From: CAYTID01 sp964437735
Lineage (GTDB): Bacteria > Bacteroidota > Ignavibacteria > UBA10030 > BY39
Direction: 5' to 3'
Assembly: GCA_964437735.1 (NCBI GenBank)
Contig: CAYTID010000010.1
Coordinates: forward strand, 1-42,021
DNA: 42,021 nt
Below, in pieces: positions 35,400-42,021 of this stretch (position 1 is its first letter; every line of letters starts with the position of its first letter). The position numbers were made by a program, and so were the translations under genes. The notes under the pieces are model-generated. The model did no database searches. It worked only from the letters and a program-made list of their open reading frames with translations, and was not told the origin of the DNA.

Positions 35400-38300
35400 C
35401 GCACCAAAACCATTTTTGTTTTTAATTTAATTGATTGTGAAGAAATGGTAAAGATATATATTCCGCTTGAAACCTGTTTACCGTCAGAGTCAGACCCATT
35501 CCATCTGTATAAATAATATCCTGACAGAATATTTGTCTTTTTATCACTTTTTATTATTCTGCCATTAATATCATAAATAATTATTTCAATAAAATCCGAA
35601 TCGCGCGGAATACCGTAGACAATTTTTGTCTCTGAATTAAACGGATTAGGATAATTTTGCTCCAATATCCAATCATCAGGCACATCGACTAATGTTGATC
35701 GATACTGCATAATTTCTCTTTGCAATTCAATGTTTGGCTCGGTCGAAGGTGACTTTCTCAAAATATCTAAAAGTTCTTCGCACACCTTGAGTTTATCGTT
35801 ATACGGTGGAATTAACTGCCCTCGGCTATACCTCCAGTTTTGAATTATTCCCAACACATCTCTCGAATCGACAGTTCCGTTTCCATCACAATCAGCGTAA
35901 GCGGCTTCAATCGGCAAGAAGGCTCCGCTTAGAGTCTGTGGAGACCAGTTGAGCGAAGCATTAATCCTTGGTGATCCTAATTGTCTGTAAAATCTCCCAA
36001 TCGGCAGAAGGTCTCTTGCATCAACATCTTTGTCATTATTCGAATCTCCCGGATAAATCGTGTCCAACGGAATTACAAACGTAAGTGGCTCGTTTGTTTT
36101 AAACATGCCTCGTCCGTGTGTTGCAGCAAAAACATGTCCGTCGTTACGTAAATCCAAATCTGCAATTACCACATTTGCCATGCCGCCATTAATTTGTACC
36201 CAATTTATTCCACCGTTAGCAGTTTCAAATATTCCCAAATCTGTTCCGACAAGTAAATTCAAGGGATTGGTAGGATTTAATATTATCCGGTTTACAGGAA
36301 TGTCGGGCAGATCACCGCTTACATCTGTCCATGTTTGTCCCTGATTTGTCGTCCTGTAAATATGCCCCAGTGTGGATGGCGTATTCGTATTATATCCGGA
36401 ATAACCAACCCATACACGGTTGAGATTAGATTCGTCAATTGCAAAACTCGTTATGTATCTATTTGGTAATGGAGCTTTACTGACGGTTGACCATGTAGTT
36501 CCTGTATTTGTTGTCAACATAACGCGCGAGTTCGATGTTACACTTCCATTTGTCCCGACAAAAATTACGGATGAATTTCCTTTAGCAATCGTTATCGCCG
36601 AAATTTTCGCTCCTGATTCTCCAGTTCCGTCTCCGGTCAAATCACCGCTTATATTTGTCCAGGAAGTTGCTCCGTTTGTTGAACGGAATAACCGGTAAGT
36701 TCCCGCAACCAATGTAGTCGGAGTGTTTGGATCCATTACCAAAGGTGCAATAAATAAAACTCTGTCTGTAGTTCCATCGGTAGCACCGCTTTTAGTCGGT
36801 ATACCGTTCATTGATTTGACCCACGTTGCACCGGCATTTGTCGATTTTTGAATATTTAAATTTATATATTCTGTATATACGATACTTGGATTTACAAAAT
36901 CTACAGCAGTTGCCCCGCCGTCACCGCCGAATACCATTGTCCAGTTCGGCAGGATTGCTGATTTTACTGTTCCGTTATCCTGAGTTCCTCCATAGAAAAT
37001 ATTTAATGTAGGATGAATTGCTCCGCTATAGAATTGGGTTGTTGAAAATCCGTTATTTAATTCGGTGAATGAAGACCCTCCGTTTGTTGATTGAAACACA
37101 CCACCGTCGGTCCCGAAATACATTGTCGAAGAATTCATAGGGTGAAATTTAATAACGTGATGATCAACATGTATATAACCGTATTGTGATGGTGGATAAC
37201 CGAATCCAATCATTGACCATGCAACACCGCCGTTTGTTGATTTATAAAGATTTACACCGCCGGCAAACACAACATTAGCGTTTTGAGGATGAACAGCTAT
37301 TACGTTATTATACCAGCCCTGTCCTCCCAAATGTGATCCTGTCAGGATCGGATCGGAAGGTTTTCCCACTGAAAACCACGAGTTGCCACCGTTTGTCGAT
37401 TTTTGAATGCTGTGTGTGTAGTGTGTCGTCATCGAATCGAGTGAAGCATATAATATATTCGGATTACTTTTTGAGATCGCTAATGAGATTCTGTTATAAC
37501 CGGAAGTAGGAAAACCTGTTGAAAGTTTTATAAAAGTACTCCCTCCGTTGGTAGTTTTATATATTCCATCAGTTGACAGATTTCCGTAACAAACATAAAA
37601 AACAGAAGGATTAGCTGAATCAGCCGCAATTTGTGTCGCTCTCGAACTTGTGCCTTGATGCAAAAAACTCCAACTATTTCCCGCATTAGTCGTTCGGAAA
37701 AGACCCTGATTGGTTGCTGCGTAGATAATATTAGTACTGTCGGACCTAAGATATAAATCATTAATAAAATAGTGTGCTGTTTGACTGTTGATGAAATTTT
37801 TTAATATAGTCCAAGTAGATCCGCCATTTGTAGATTTTAGCACACCGTCGCCACGAACTGCATCATAGTTAAAAAATCCTTCCCCCGTTCCGGCATAAAT
37901 TATATTATTATTTCCGGGATCAATTACTATCGATGAAATTGCCAAGTTAGGCGCATCGTCCGTTATGGGATCCCATGACGATCCCGAGTTAGTAGATTTA
38001 AAAATCCCCCCGCTTACACTTCCGGCATAAATTATTGATGGATTTAGGTTTGATATAGCAATTGACCTGACTCTTCCGCCGATATTGTGGGGTCCGACAC
38101 CGCTCCAAGTCCTGTTTTTATTGTTTGATTTTGAAAAATTATGAGTGTAGATATGTTCTATAGCCCGTTCACGCCAGTCGTCGGGAATTACATCCTGAGG
38201 AAATGCCCTTTGTTCATAAAACCACTTTATCGCCTGACCTGGTTGATCGGATTTGGGCAGCCCGGATTTAATTCTATTCACCGACTTTGCTGGAATGTTT

Positions 38301-38416
38301 CCCGAAAAAAAAGTTGTTGCATTTTTGTTATTATTAAATTGTAACAGGAAAGAAAAAATGAAGCAACAAATTAAAATACCGGCTTGAAAATATTTTTTTT
38401 TCGACTTAAAATTCAT
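35396..38416 (-). CDS. T9SS-secreted Asp-box beta-propeller with a dockerin domain
   Basis: A 1006-residue exported protein. I use the ATG at 38416 (MNFKSKKKYFQAGILICCF), which overlaps the upstream lipoprotein gene by eleven bases. Residues ~85-760 hold about twelve Asp-box repeats (STNSGSSW, STNGGSTW, TTNAGNSW, TTNQGQTW and others) forming a sortilin-like propeller. Residues ~790-863 hold two dockerin calcium loops, GDSNNDKDVDARDLL and ADCDGNGTVDSRDVLG, each with D-x-N/D-x-D/N ... D12 ligands. They are separated by a longer linker than in clostridial type I dockerins. From ~920 a type A T9SS domain follows (NYPNPFNSETKIVYGIP ... KTKMVLVR). The stop overlaps the cohesin gene start. It is a paralogue of the Asp-box protein at 12577-15591, which lacks both dockerin and sorting tail. 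Confidence 0.92.
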   Translation of the reverse strand: MNFKSKKKYFQAGILICCFIFSFLLQFNNNKNATTFFSGNIPAKSVNRIKSGLPKSDQPGQAIKWFYEQRAFPQDVIPDDWRERAIEHIYTHNFSKSNNKNRTWSGVGPHNIGGRVRSIAISNLNPSIIYAGSVSGGIFKSTNSGSSWDPITDDAPNLAISSIVIDPGNNNIIYAGTGEGFFNYDAVRGDGVLKSTNGGSTWTILKNFINSQTAHYFINDLYLRSDSTNIIYAATNQGLFRTTNAGNSWSFLHQGTSSRATQIAADSANPSVFYVCYGNLSTDGIYKTTNGGSTFIKLSTGFPTSGYNRISLAISKSNPNILYASLDSMTTHYTHSIQKSTNGGNSWFSVGKPSDPILTGSHLGGQGWYNNVIAVHPQNANVVFAGGVNLYKSTNGGVAWSMIGFGYPPSQYGYIHVDHHVIKFHPMNSSTMYFGTDGGVFQSTNGGSSFTELNNGFSTTQFYSGAIHPTLNIFYGGTQDNGTVKSAILPNWTMVFGGDGGATAVDFVNPSIVYTEYINLNIQKSTNAGATWVKSMNGIPTKSGATDGTTDRVLFIAPLVMDPNTPTTLVAGTYRLFRSTNGATSWTNISGDLTGDGTGESGAKISAITIAKGNSSVIFVGTNGSVTSNSRVMLTTNTGTTWSTVSKAPLPNRYITSFAIDESNLNRVWVGYSGYNTNTPSTLGHIYRTTNQGQTWTDVSGDLPDIPVNRIILNPTNPLNLLVGTDLGIFETANGGINWVQINGGMANVVIADLDLRNDGHVFAATHGRGMFKTNEPLTFVIPLDTIYPGDSNNDKDVDARDLLPIGRFYRQLGSPRINASLNWSPQTLSGAFLPIEAAYADCDGNGTVDSRDVLGIIQNWRYSRGQLIPPYNDKLKVCEELLDILRKSPSTEPNIELQREIMQYRSTLVDVPDDWILEQNYPNPFNSETKIVYGIPRDSDFIEIIIYDINGRIIKSDKKTNILSGYYLYRWNGSDSDGKQVSSGIYIFTISSQSIKLKTKMVLVR

Positions 38417-38876
38417 CAGACTTACCTTCGGGTATATTCTGAAACATTTCAACAGCCGTAATATACCATTTAAAATCCGGAGTCAAGGTTATGTTACCGA
38501 TGAAGAAACCCCCTTTTTTGATTTTTCTCAGGTCATGTAATTTTTTGTTGACCGGATGGGATAAATCCGGAATTTTATTTTCGTTAAAAATATATCTCGG
38601 TTGTAATTCAACAACCCGACCGGGTTCCGCTACGGTTTCTTCAAACCGCTCGGGAATGGCGGTCTGCAGAGTAACCACCAATTTATAATTCAAATCATCC
38701 AATAAGAATACAGAATCTATAACCGCTCCAACGAGTGTGCTGTTGTCCTTAATTGTATTCGGCGCTTGTTGTTTAAAACCCATCTCAGAACCGGATGAGT
38801 CTTCGGATTTTAACGCCTCTTTATTTGATTGGCAACCTGTCAAATAAATAATCAAAAACAGAATAATAGTTTTCAT
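38406..38876 (-). CDS. Small lipoprotein of unknown function
   Basis: A 156-residue lipoprotein with lipobox LTGC (Cys15) followed by a Ser/Glu-rich tether. A compact domain of about 110 residues follows (TLVGAVIDSVFLLDDLNYKL, VVELQPRYIFNENKI, GGFFIGNITLTPDFKWYITAVE) with a beta-rich pattern. I recognise no family. It is the first gene of the unit with the dockerin propeller and cohesin lipoprotein, which it overlaps by eleven bases at its 3' end. A role in the same complex is therefore likely but unproven. A weak AAGG near its end serves the next gene. Confidence 0.7.
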   Translation of the reverse strand: MKTIILFLIIYLTGCQSNKEALKSEDSSGSEMGFKQQAPNTIKDNSTLVGAVIDSVFLLDDLNYKLVVTLQTAIPERFEETVAEPGRVVELQPRYIFNENKIPDLSHPVNKKLHDLRKIKKGGFFIGNITLTPDFKWYITAVEMFQNIPEGKSDEF

Positions 38877-38994
38877 TTTTTTCTCTCAATTACTGTGAAT
38901 ATCCAAACTAATTTTTTAAAAAACAAGTTTCAGGTTCCTGCCCGGTTTTTCAAATCAATTGCAAATTTCGTATTTTTATCATATTTTTACACGA

Positions 38995-39549
38995 ATGAAT
39001 AAAATTTTTCATCAACCGGAAAAAGCCCTCAACGAAACTTTTGGCGCAAGAATATCATTATTAATTGTTTTCTGCGGTTCAATATTTTGGCTCGGCGGAT
39101 TAAACGTTCGCGACATAATCAGTAATGATATTCTAATTATGGGTACTCTTGACTTTATTCCGAACATTAACCCGATGATCGAAAGGGCTGTGTTCGGACT
39201 TATCGCAAAAAGTTCGATCCTGATTTTGATCTCTTACACAATTGTTTGGATTTCCGGAATTGTATATTTATCCAAAACTAAATTAAAATTCAAACAAAAC
39301 GGTTGGCTTCTGATGAGTGCTATATTATTCTACTTGTTTACTCCGGTTGAAATTTATACTTTTGTATTGGACAGTAAAATGATCTATATGGATTTATTAG
39401 GACAAGGAGACCTCGTTGAATTTAGAAAATTACTGATTCACAGATTAGCCGCATTGGCAGGAGCTTCACGAATCGCTCAATTATGTTATTATACAATAAT
39501 TTTCTTAGTAGTCTTTCAACCACTAAAGCATAGAACTGAATTAATATGA
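38995..39549 (+). CDS. Integral membrane protein of unknown function
   Basis: A 184-residue protein starting at ATG 38995 (MNKIFHQPEKALN); an in-frame TTG at 38959 is less likely because it would put twelve residues of poor quality ahead of the first helix. Four transmembrane helices are predicted, at about residues 18-35, 62-87, 101-120 and 157-177. The loop MDLLGQGDLVEFRKLLIHRLAALAG between the last two helices carries conserved-looking charged residues. I recognise no family. It heads a plus-strand unit: its stop overlaps the next start by four bases (ATGA), and the unit runs through a HAD hydrolase to acpS. Confidence 0.75.
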   Translation: MNKIFHQPEKALNETFGARISLLIVFCGSIFWLGGLNVRDIISNDILIMGTLDFIPNINPMIERAVFGLIAKSSILILISYTIVWISGIVYLSKTKLKFKQNGWLLMSAILFYLFTPVEIYTFVLDSKMIYMDLLGQGDLVEFRKLLIHRLAALAGASRIAQLCYYTIIFLVVFQPLKHRTELI

Positions 39550-39815
39550 ATTACGCAGTATTATTAAAGGATTTAGAAGATATAGCCCTAAAGCTGGAAA
39601 TTAAGGTACGTTATGAAAAAGGAAATTTTGACGGAGGTTATTGTATATTGAGGGATCAGAAAACTTTAGTTGTTAATAAAAAATTATTCGACAACCGAAA
39701 ATCTTCAATTCTTGCACGAGGATTGAGCGAGTTCGGATTTCAGGATATCGAGATGAAACCGATGGTACGCCAGTTCATTGAAGATGAGATAGCAAAAGCA
39801 TCAAAGGGAAAATAA
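39546..39815 (+). CDS. Small conserved-looking cytoplasmic protein
   Basis: An 89-residue soluble protein (MNYAVLLKDLEDIALKLEIK ... KPMVRQFIEDEIAKASKGK) with an alpha-beta-beta-alpha rhythm. The stretch GNFDGGYCILRDQKTLVVNK has the look of a short conserved family found next to HAD genes in Bacteroidota/Chlorobi-type genomes, but I cannot name it. It starts inside the previous stop codon and is followed by the HAD gene after one base, so it is translated as part of a tightly packed unit. Confidence 0.7.
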   Translation: MNYAVLLKDLEDIALKLEIKVRYEKGNFDGGYCILRDQKTLVVNKKLFDNRKSSILARGLSEFGFQDIEMKPMVRQFIEDEIAKASKGK

Positions 39816-39816
39816 A

Positions 39817-40509
39817 ATGATAAAATCTGTTGTATTCGATTTAGATAATACTCTGGTCGATTTTATGGCAATGAAACGGAAAGCAGTCGATGCGGCTGTA
39901 GATTCAATGATAGACGCAGGTTTAGGAATTTCGAGCGAAGAAGCTCATGAGCGAATTAATGCGATTTATAAAGAGAAAGGAATTGAATTTCAATTCGTTT
40001 TCGACCAGCTCCTATATGACATTTTTCAGAAAGTAGATTACAAAATTTTATCGGCAGGAATAATTGCTTACCGTCGTGCGCGGGAAGCAGCCTTAGTGCC
40101 ATATCCTCATACGTATATGACATTAATAGAATTGGTTAAGCGAGGATTAAAACTCGCAGTCGTATCCGATGCCCCGGCGCGTGAAGCATGGCTAAGGTTA
40201 TGTTACCTGAATCTGCACCATATATTTGATTGTGTTGTAACTTTCGACGACACCGGGGAAAGAAAACCAAGCCCTGTTCCGTTTAAAAAAGTTTTGGAAT
40301 GTTTATTTGTAAAACCGGAAGAAGCGCTAATGGTTGGTGATTGGGCTGAGCGCGATATGGTAGGCGCAGCTAAGGTCGGAATGAAAACCGTCTTCGCCCG
40401 GTACGGCGATAACTTCGGAACAATAGATTCGGGAGCTAATTACGATATTGATGACATACAAAAAATATTAGAAATTGTCGATTTCGAAAATAATAAATCA
40501 AACGGTTAA
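39817..40509 (+). CDS. HAD superfamily hydrolase, phosphatase-like
   Basis: A 230-residue cytoplasmic phosphatase-type protein. The nucleophile motif I is DLDNTLVDF (Asp8 and Asp10), motif II is VVSDAPAR (Ser), and motif III lysine is in GERKPSP. Motif IV is VGDWAERDMVGAAKVGMKT. The cap region (residues ~15-95) is alpha-helical as in the TIGR02253-like subclass I proteins. The substrate cannot be assigned from sequence; members hydrolyse small phosphorylated metabolites. It lies one base after the small protein gene and one base before acpS, so all are likely one transcript. Confidence 0.9.
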   Translation: MIKSVVFDLDNTLVDFMAMKRKAVDAAVDSMIDAGLGISSEEAHERINAIYKEKGIEFQFVFDQLLYDIFQKVDYKILSAGIIAYRRAREAALVPYPHTYMTLIELVKRGLKLAVVSDAPAREAWLRLCYLNLHHIFDCVVTFDDTGERKPSPVPFKKVLECLFVKPEEALMVGDWAERDMVGAAKVGMKTVFARYGDNFGTIDSGANYDIDDIQKILEIVDFENNKSNG

Positions 40510-40510
40510 T

Positions 40511-40885
40511 ATGATATCAGGCACTGGAATAGATATAGTTGAAATTTTGCGTTTTAAAAAAACTATCGATGACTGGGGAGATCACTTTTTAAATAAAATT
40601 TTTACCGAATCGGAACTTAAGTATTCTAAGACAAAAAAGAATTTTATACAACATCTTGCAGCCCGTTTCGCAGCAAAAGAAGCGGTAGCCAAAGCAGTCG
40701 CCACAGGTTGGCAGAGCGGTTTCAGATGGAAAGATGTTGAAGTTTCCAACGATGTTTCAGGAAAACCGTCTGTTAAGGTATCAGGAAAATTAGCAGAAAT
40801 TTTAGTAAACCATGAAGTTCACATTTCTCTTTCACATTCAGAGGGTGTTGTCGTGGCAATGTGCATTATCGAGTCAAAACTTTAA
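40511..40885 (+). CDS. acpS: Holo-[acyl-carrier-protein] synthase
   Basis: Transfers 4'-phosphopantetheine from CoA to a serine on apo-acyl carrier protein, activating fatty-acid synthesis. The 124-residue product starts at the ATG at 40511 (MISGTGIDIVEILRF); the frame is open further upstream, but that would overlap the HAD gene. Magnesium and CoA ligands are seen in GIDIVE (Asp) and AARFAAKEAVAKA (Glu). WKDVEVSNDVSGKPSV and the C-terminal HISLSHSEGVVVAMCIIE complete the family signature. The length is typical. It starts one base after the HAD gene stop. The next gene begins 61 bases downstream, behind a palindrome. Confidence 0.96.
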   Translation: MISGTGIDIVEILRFKKTIDDWGDHFLNKIFTESELKYSKTKKNFIQHLAARFAAKEAVAKAVATGWQSGFRWKDVEVSNDVSGKPSVKVSGKLAEILVNHEVHISLSHSEGVVVAMCIIESKL

Positions 40886-40912
40886 AATGTTGCCTTTAAA
40901 CCATAATTTTGT

Positions 40913-40930
40913 TATTTTCATATGAAAATA
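40913..40930. promoter_or_regulatory. Perfect 18-bp palindrome upstream of the MerR-type gene
   Basis: TATTTTCATATGAAAATA is perfectly self-complementary and ends 16 bases before the regulator's start codon. It has the size and position expected of an operator for autoregulation by a dimeric regulator, and lies within a short AT-rich promoter-like stretch. The binding protein is inferred, not shown. Confidence 0.45.
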
Positions 40931-40946
40931 TAGAAGCGAGCATCTT

Positions 40947-41345
40947 ATGAAACAACTCGGAATTAAAAAGTTATATTATTCTATAAGCGAAGTGAGTAAA
41001 ATTGCAGACCTTGAACAATATGTTCTGAGATACTGGGAATCAGAGTTCGAGCAGCTTAGACCTTCAAAAAACAGAGCCGGCAACAGAATATATACTAACC
41101 GGGATATTAAACTTATTTTGCATATTAAGAAACTTTTGCGAGACGAAAGATACACTATCGAAGGAGCAAAACAAGTTTTAGTCAGTTACGATCCGGAAGA
41201 GGGAGAAGGCGAACAACTCGAATTAATCCCGTCGATACCGAATAGTCAGGATGCCGCTCCGGTAAAACAGGTAGATAATCGATTACGGAACGATCTTGTT
41301 GAGATTAAAAAATTTTTTGAAGAACTTTTAGTAAAGTTAACGTAA
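40947..41345 (+). CDS. MerR family transcriptional regulator
   Basis: A 132-residue DNA-binding protein. The winged helix-turn-helix spans residues ~9-75, with YSISEVSKIADLEQYVLRYW (recognition region), ESEFEQLRPSKNRAGNRIYTNRDI (wing and second helix) and a helix LILHIKKLLRDERYTIEGAK. The RYWESEF signature is typical of a MerR subgroup conserved in Bacteroidota-type genomes. The C-terminal ~45 residues are short and acidic, ending in a probable dimerising helix (NDLVEIKKFFEELL). There is no cysteine effector site, so it is not a metal sensor. An 18-bp palindrome lies just upstream and could be its own operator. It stands 61 bases after acpS. Confidence 0.92.
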   Translation: MKQLGIKKLYYSISEVSKIADLEQYVLRYWESEFEQLRPSKNRAGNRIYTNRDIKLILHIKKLLRDERYTIEGAKQVLVSYDPEEGEGEQLELIPSIPNSQDAAPVKQVDNRLRNDLVEIKKFFEELLVKLT

Positions 41346-41372
41346 GCCGCTTCAATGCGGGCTTGGTTTTAA
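41344..41372 (+). terminator. Weak intrinsic terminator after the MerR-type gene
   Basis: AAGCCGC (41344-41350) and GCGGGCTT (41357-41364) pair with one bulged base around a six-base loop. They are followed by GGTTTTAAA. It overlaps the stop codon. The short T-run makes it a weak candidate. Confidence 0.5.
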
Positions 41373-41406
41373 ATAAAGAAAATCACAAGTTCATTGAAAA
41401 TTTAAT

Positions 41407-41528
41407 AGAGACTTCTGAAATATTGTTTCTCGCAAAGGCGCAAAGAGCGCTAAGGTTTGATTTTTGAACATAACAATTCCTTTGCGAGCTTTGCGAGATG
41501 TATTGTTTTTAATTTTTTCAGAGTCTCT
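41407..41528. repeat. MITE-like long imperfect inverted repeat
   Basis: The outer arms AGAGACTTCTGAAA (41407-41420) and TTTCAGAGTCTCT (41516-41528) are near-perfect inverted repeats. Inside them lie TCTCGCAAAGGCGCAAAG (41428-41445) and CTTTGCGAGCTTTGCGAGA (41480-41498), again inverted. The whole 122-bp block would fold into one long hairpin. No coding frame is present. The CGCAAAG motif family is common in dispersed repeats of other bacteria. Mobility is inferred. Confidence 0.6.
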
Positions 41529-41534
41529 CTAATA

Positions 41535-41614
41535 ATTACTCGGAACGTAGTCCCGTGTAACTGGATAAACGCAGCTTCCGAAGGAATCACTTCGTGACCG
41601 GCTAGCGCACTTGC
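41535..41614 (+). pseudogene. Interrupted partial copy of the tRNA-Pro 5' half
   Basis: ATTACTCGGAACGTAG (41535-41550) and CCGGCTAGCGCACTTGC (41598-41614) are identical to 41879-41894 and 41901-41917 around and inside the intact tRNA-Pro. In the intact gene the two blocks are six bases apart (CGCAGC). Here they are 47 bases apart, and the same CGCAGC occurs in the middle at 41570-41575. Two extra segments therefore separate three tRNA pieces. One segment contains the hairpin TCAC-TTC-GTGA. The 3' half of the tRNA is absent. Confidence 0.7.
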
Positions 41615-41629
41615 GAGTAGAATTTACTT

Positions 41630-41878
41630 GTGGAGTATTGGCTTTATATATTACAGAGCAAAATGACCGGAAAATATTATATTGGTCAGACAAATAATCT
41701 TGAAGAAAGGCTTAGGCGGCATAATCGCGGTGCTTCAAAGTTTACAAAAAGTGATCGCCCATGGAAAATCGTTCATTTTGAGAAATATTTAACAAGAAGT
41801 GACGCAATTGTCAGATAAAGATTTTTAAAATCCCCTAAAGGTTATTTGGAACTAAAAAAGATAAAAGAAAATTTTAAT
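41630..41878 (+). pseudogene. GIY-YIG nuclease-domain gene broken by an in-frame stop
   Basis: The frame starts at GTG 41630 with VEYWLYILQSKMTGKYYIG, the GIY-YIG core, then QTNNLEERLRRHNRG, KFTKSDRPWKIVHFEKY and TRSDAIVR. It stops at TAA 41816-41818. The same frame then reads RFLKSPKGYLELKKIKENF, the expected end of a UPF0213/YhbQ-like single-domain protein. The usual residue at the stop is a glutamate, so a one-base GAA-to-TAA change explains it. The gene sits between the broken tRNA copy and the intact tRNA-Pro, like a small nuclease-carrying insertion. A truncated 62-residue product would lack the C-terminal helix. Confidence 0.75.
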
Positions 41879-41884
41879 ATTACT

Positions 41885-41959
41885 CGGAACGTAGCGCAGC
41901 CCGGCTAGCGCACTTGCTTGGGGTGCAAGGGGTCGCGGGTTCAAATCCCGCCGTTCCGA
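41885..41959 (+). tRNA. tRNA-Pro, anticodon GGG
   Basis: A cloverleaf can be drawn. The acceptor stem is CGGAACG (41885-41891) with CGTTCCG (41952-41958) plus the discriminator A at 41959. The D arm is in GCGCAGCCCGGCTAGCGC. The anticodon stem CTTGC/GCAAG encloses the loop TTGGGGT with anticodon GGG. The T arm is GCGGG-TTCAAAT-CCCGC. The 3' CCA is not encoded. The G at position 34 would read CCC and CCU codons. Confidence 0.95.
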
Positions 41960-41964
41960 CAACA

Positions 41965-42008
41965 AGAAGGGGCTGTCTCAAAAGTGAGTCAGCCTCTTTC
42001 ATTTTTTT
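41965..42008 (+). terminator. Terminator after tRNA-Pro
   Basis: AGAAGGGGCTGTCTCA (41965-41980) pairs imperfectly with TGAGTCAGCCTCTTTC (41985-42000) around an AAAG loop, followed by seven T residues. The left arm GGGGCTGTCTCAAAAGT also resembles insertion-sequence terminal repeats, so a derived origin is possible. Confidence 0.65.
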
Positions 42009-42021
42009 ATAGGAAATGAAA

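Noticed and set aside
36047..38416. Reading the Asp-box propeller as a sialidase or neuraminidase because of its BNR repeats
   Set aside because: No catalytic Arg triad or Tyr/Glu pair pattern of sialidases was recognised; the repeats match sortilin/photosystem-stability-type propellers.
41965..42000. End of an insertion sequence (GGGGCTGTCTCAAAAGT) after tRNA-Pro
   Set aside because: The sequence pairs with its right neighbour and is followed by a T-run, so a terminator explains it; the window ends before an element could be confirmed.

Overview
The window looks like a chromosomal segment of a low-G+C, Gram-negative bacterium of the FCB group (Bacteroidota/Ignavibacteriota/Chlorobi side). 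Five predicted proteins end in the 'NYPNPFN...' C-terminal domain that directs cargo to the type IX secretion system. An LptD-like outer-membrane protein implies an LPS-type outer membrane, and lipoprotein signal peptides are common. The dockerin and Asp-box style of the secreted proteins resembles what I know from Ignavibacteria, but the phylum is an inference. I placed gene starts using Shine-Dalgarno sequences, signal peptides and 4-bp stop/start overlaps.

Layout. 1-52: probable right end of an IS21-like element. 61-3059: small lipoprotein, FKBP prolyl isomerase lipoprotein, and a convergent 1-pyrroline-5-carboxylate dehydrogenase. 3248-7156 (minus): two-gene unit of a BadF-type sugar kinase and a GH3/beta-lactamase-fold fusion lipoprotein, probably for amino-sugar or muropeptide salvage. 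7356-11263: YgiQ radical SAM protein, YbaK-type deacylase, a glycosyltransferase and a small membrane protein. 11350-23642: secreted-protein island. On the minus strand it holds an M28 peptidase coupled to an Asp-box propeller, plus an OB-fold-like T9SS protein. On the plus strand it holds a small exported protein, two overlapping T9SS cargo genes (one FG-GAP-like) and a lamin-tail protein. 23700-28863 (minus): compact unit divIC-like, rarA, ROK kinase, lptD-like. 28911-34782 (minus): FkbM methyltransferase, membrane protein, small exported protein, three-PAS hybrid histidine kinase and an HExxH peptidase lipoprotein. 34845-38876 (minus): lipoprotein, Asp-box propeller with dockerin and T9SS tail, and a cohesin-like lipoprotein, with overlapping genes. 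38995-41345 (plus): membrane protein, small conserved protein, HAD hydrolase, acpS and a MerR-type regulator. 41400-42008: repeat-rich end with a MITE-like inverted repeat, a broken copy of a tRNA 5' half, a GIY-YIG gene with an in-frame stop, and an intact tRNA-Pro(GGG).

The most interesting points are the adjacent, translationally coupled cohesin and dockerin genes, where the dockerin sits on a T9SS-secreted propeller. This suggests a two-protein surface complex unrelated to cellulose. The second is the small GIY-YIG/tRNA-Pro mosaic at the right end. I saw no CRISPR array, rRNA or phage genes.
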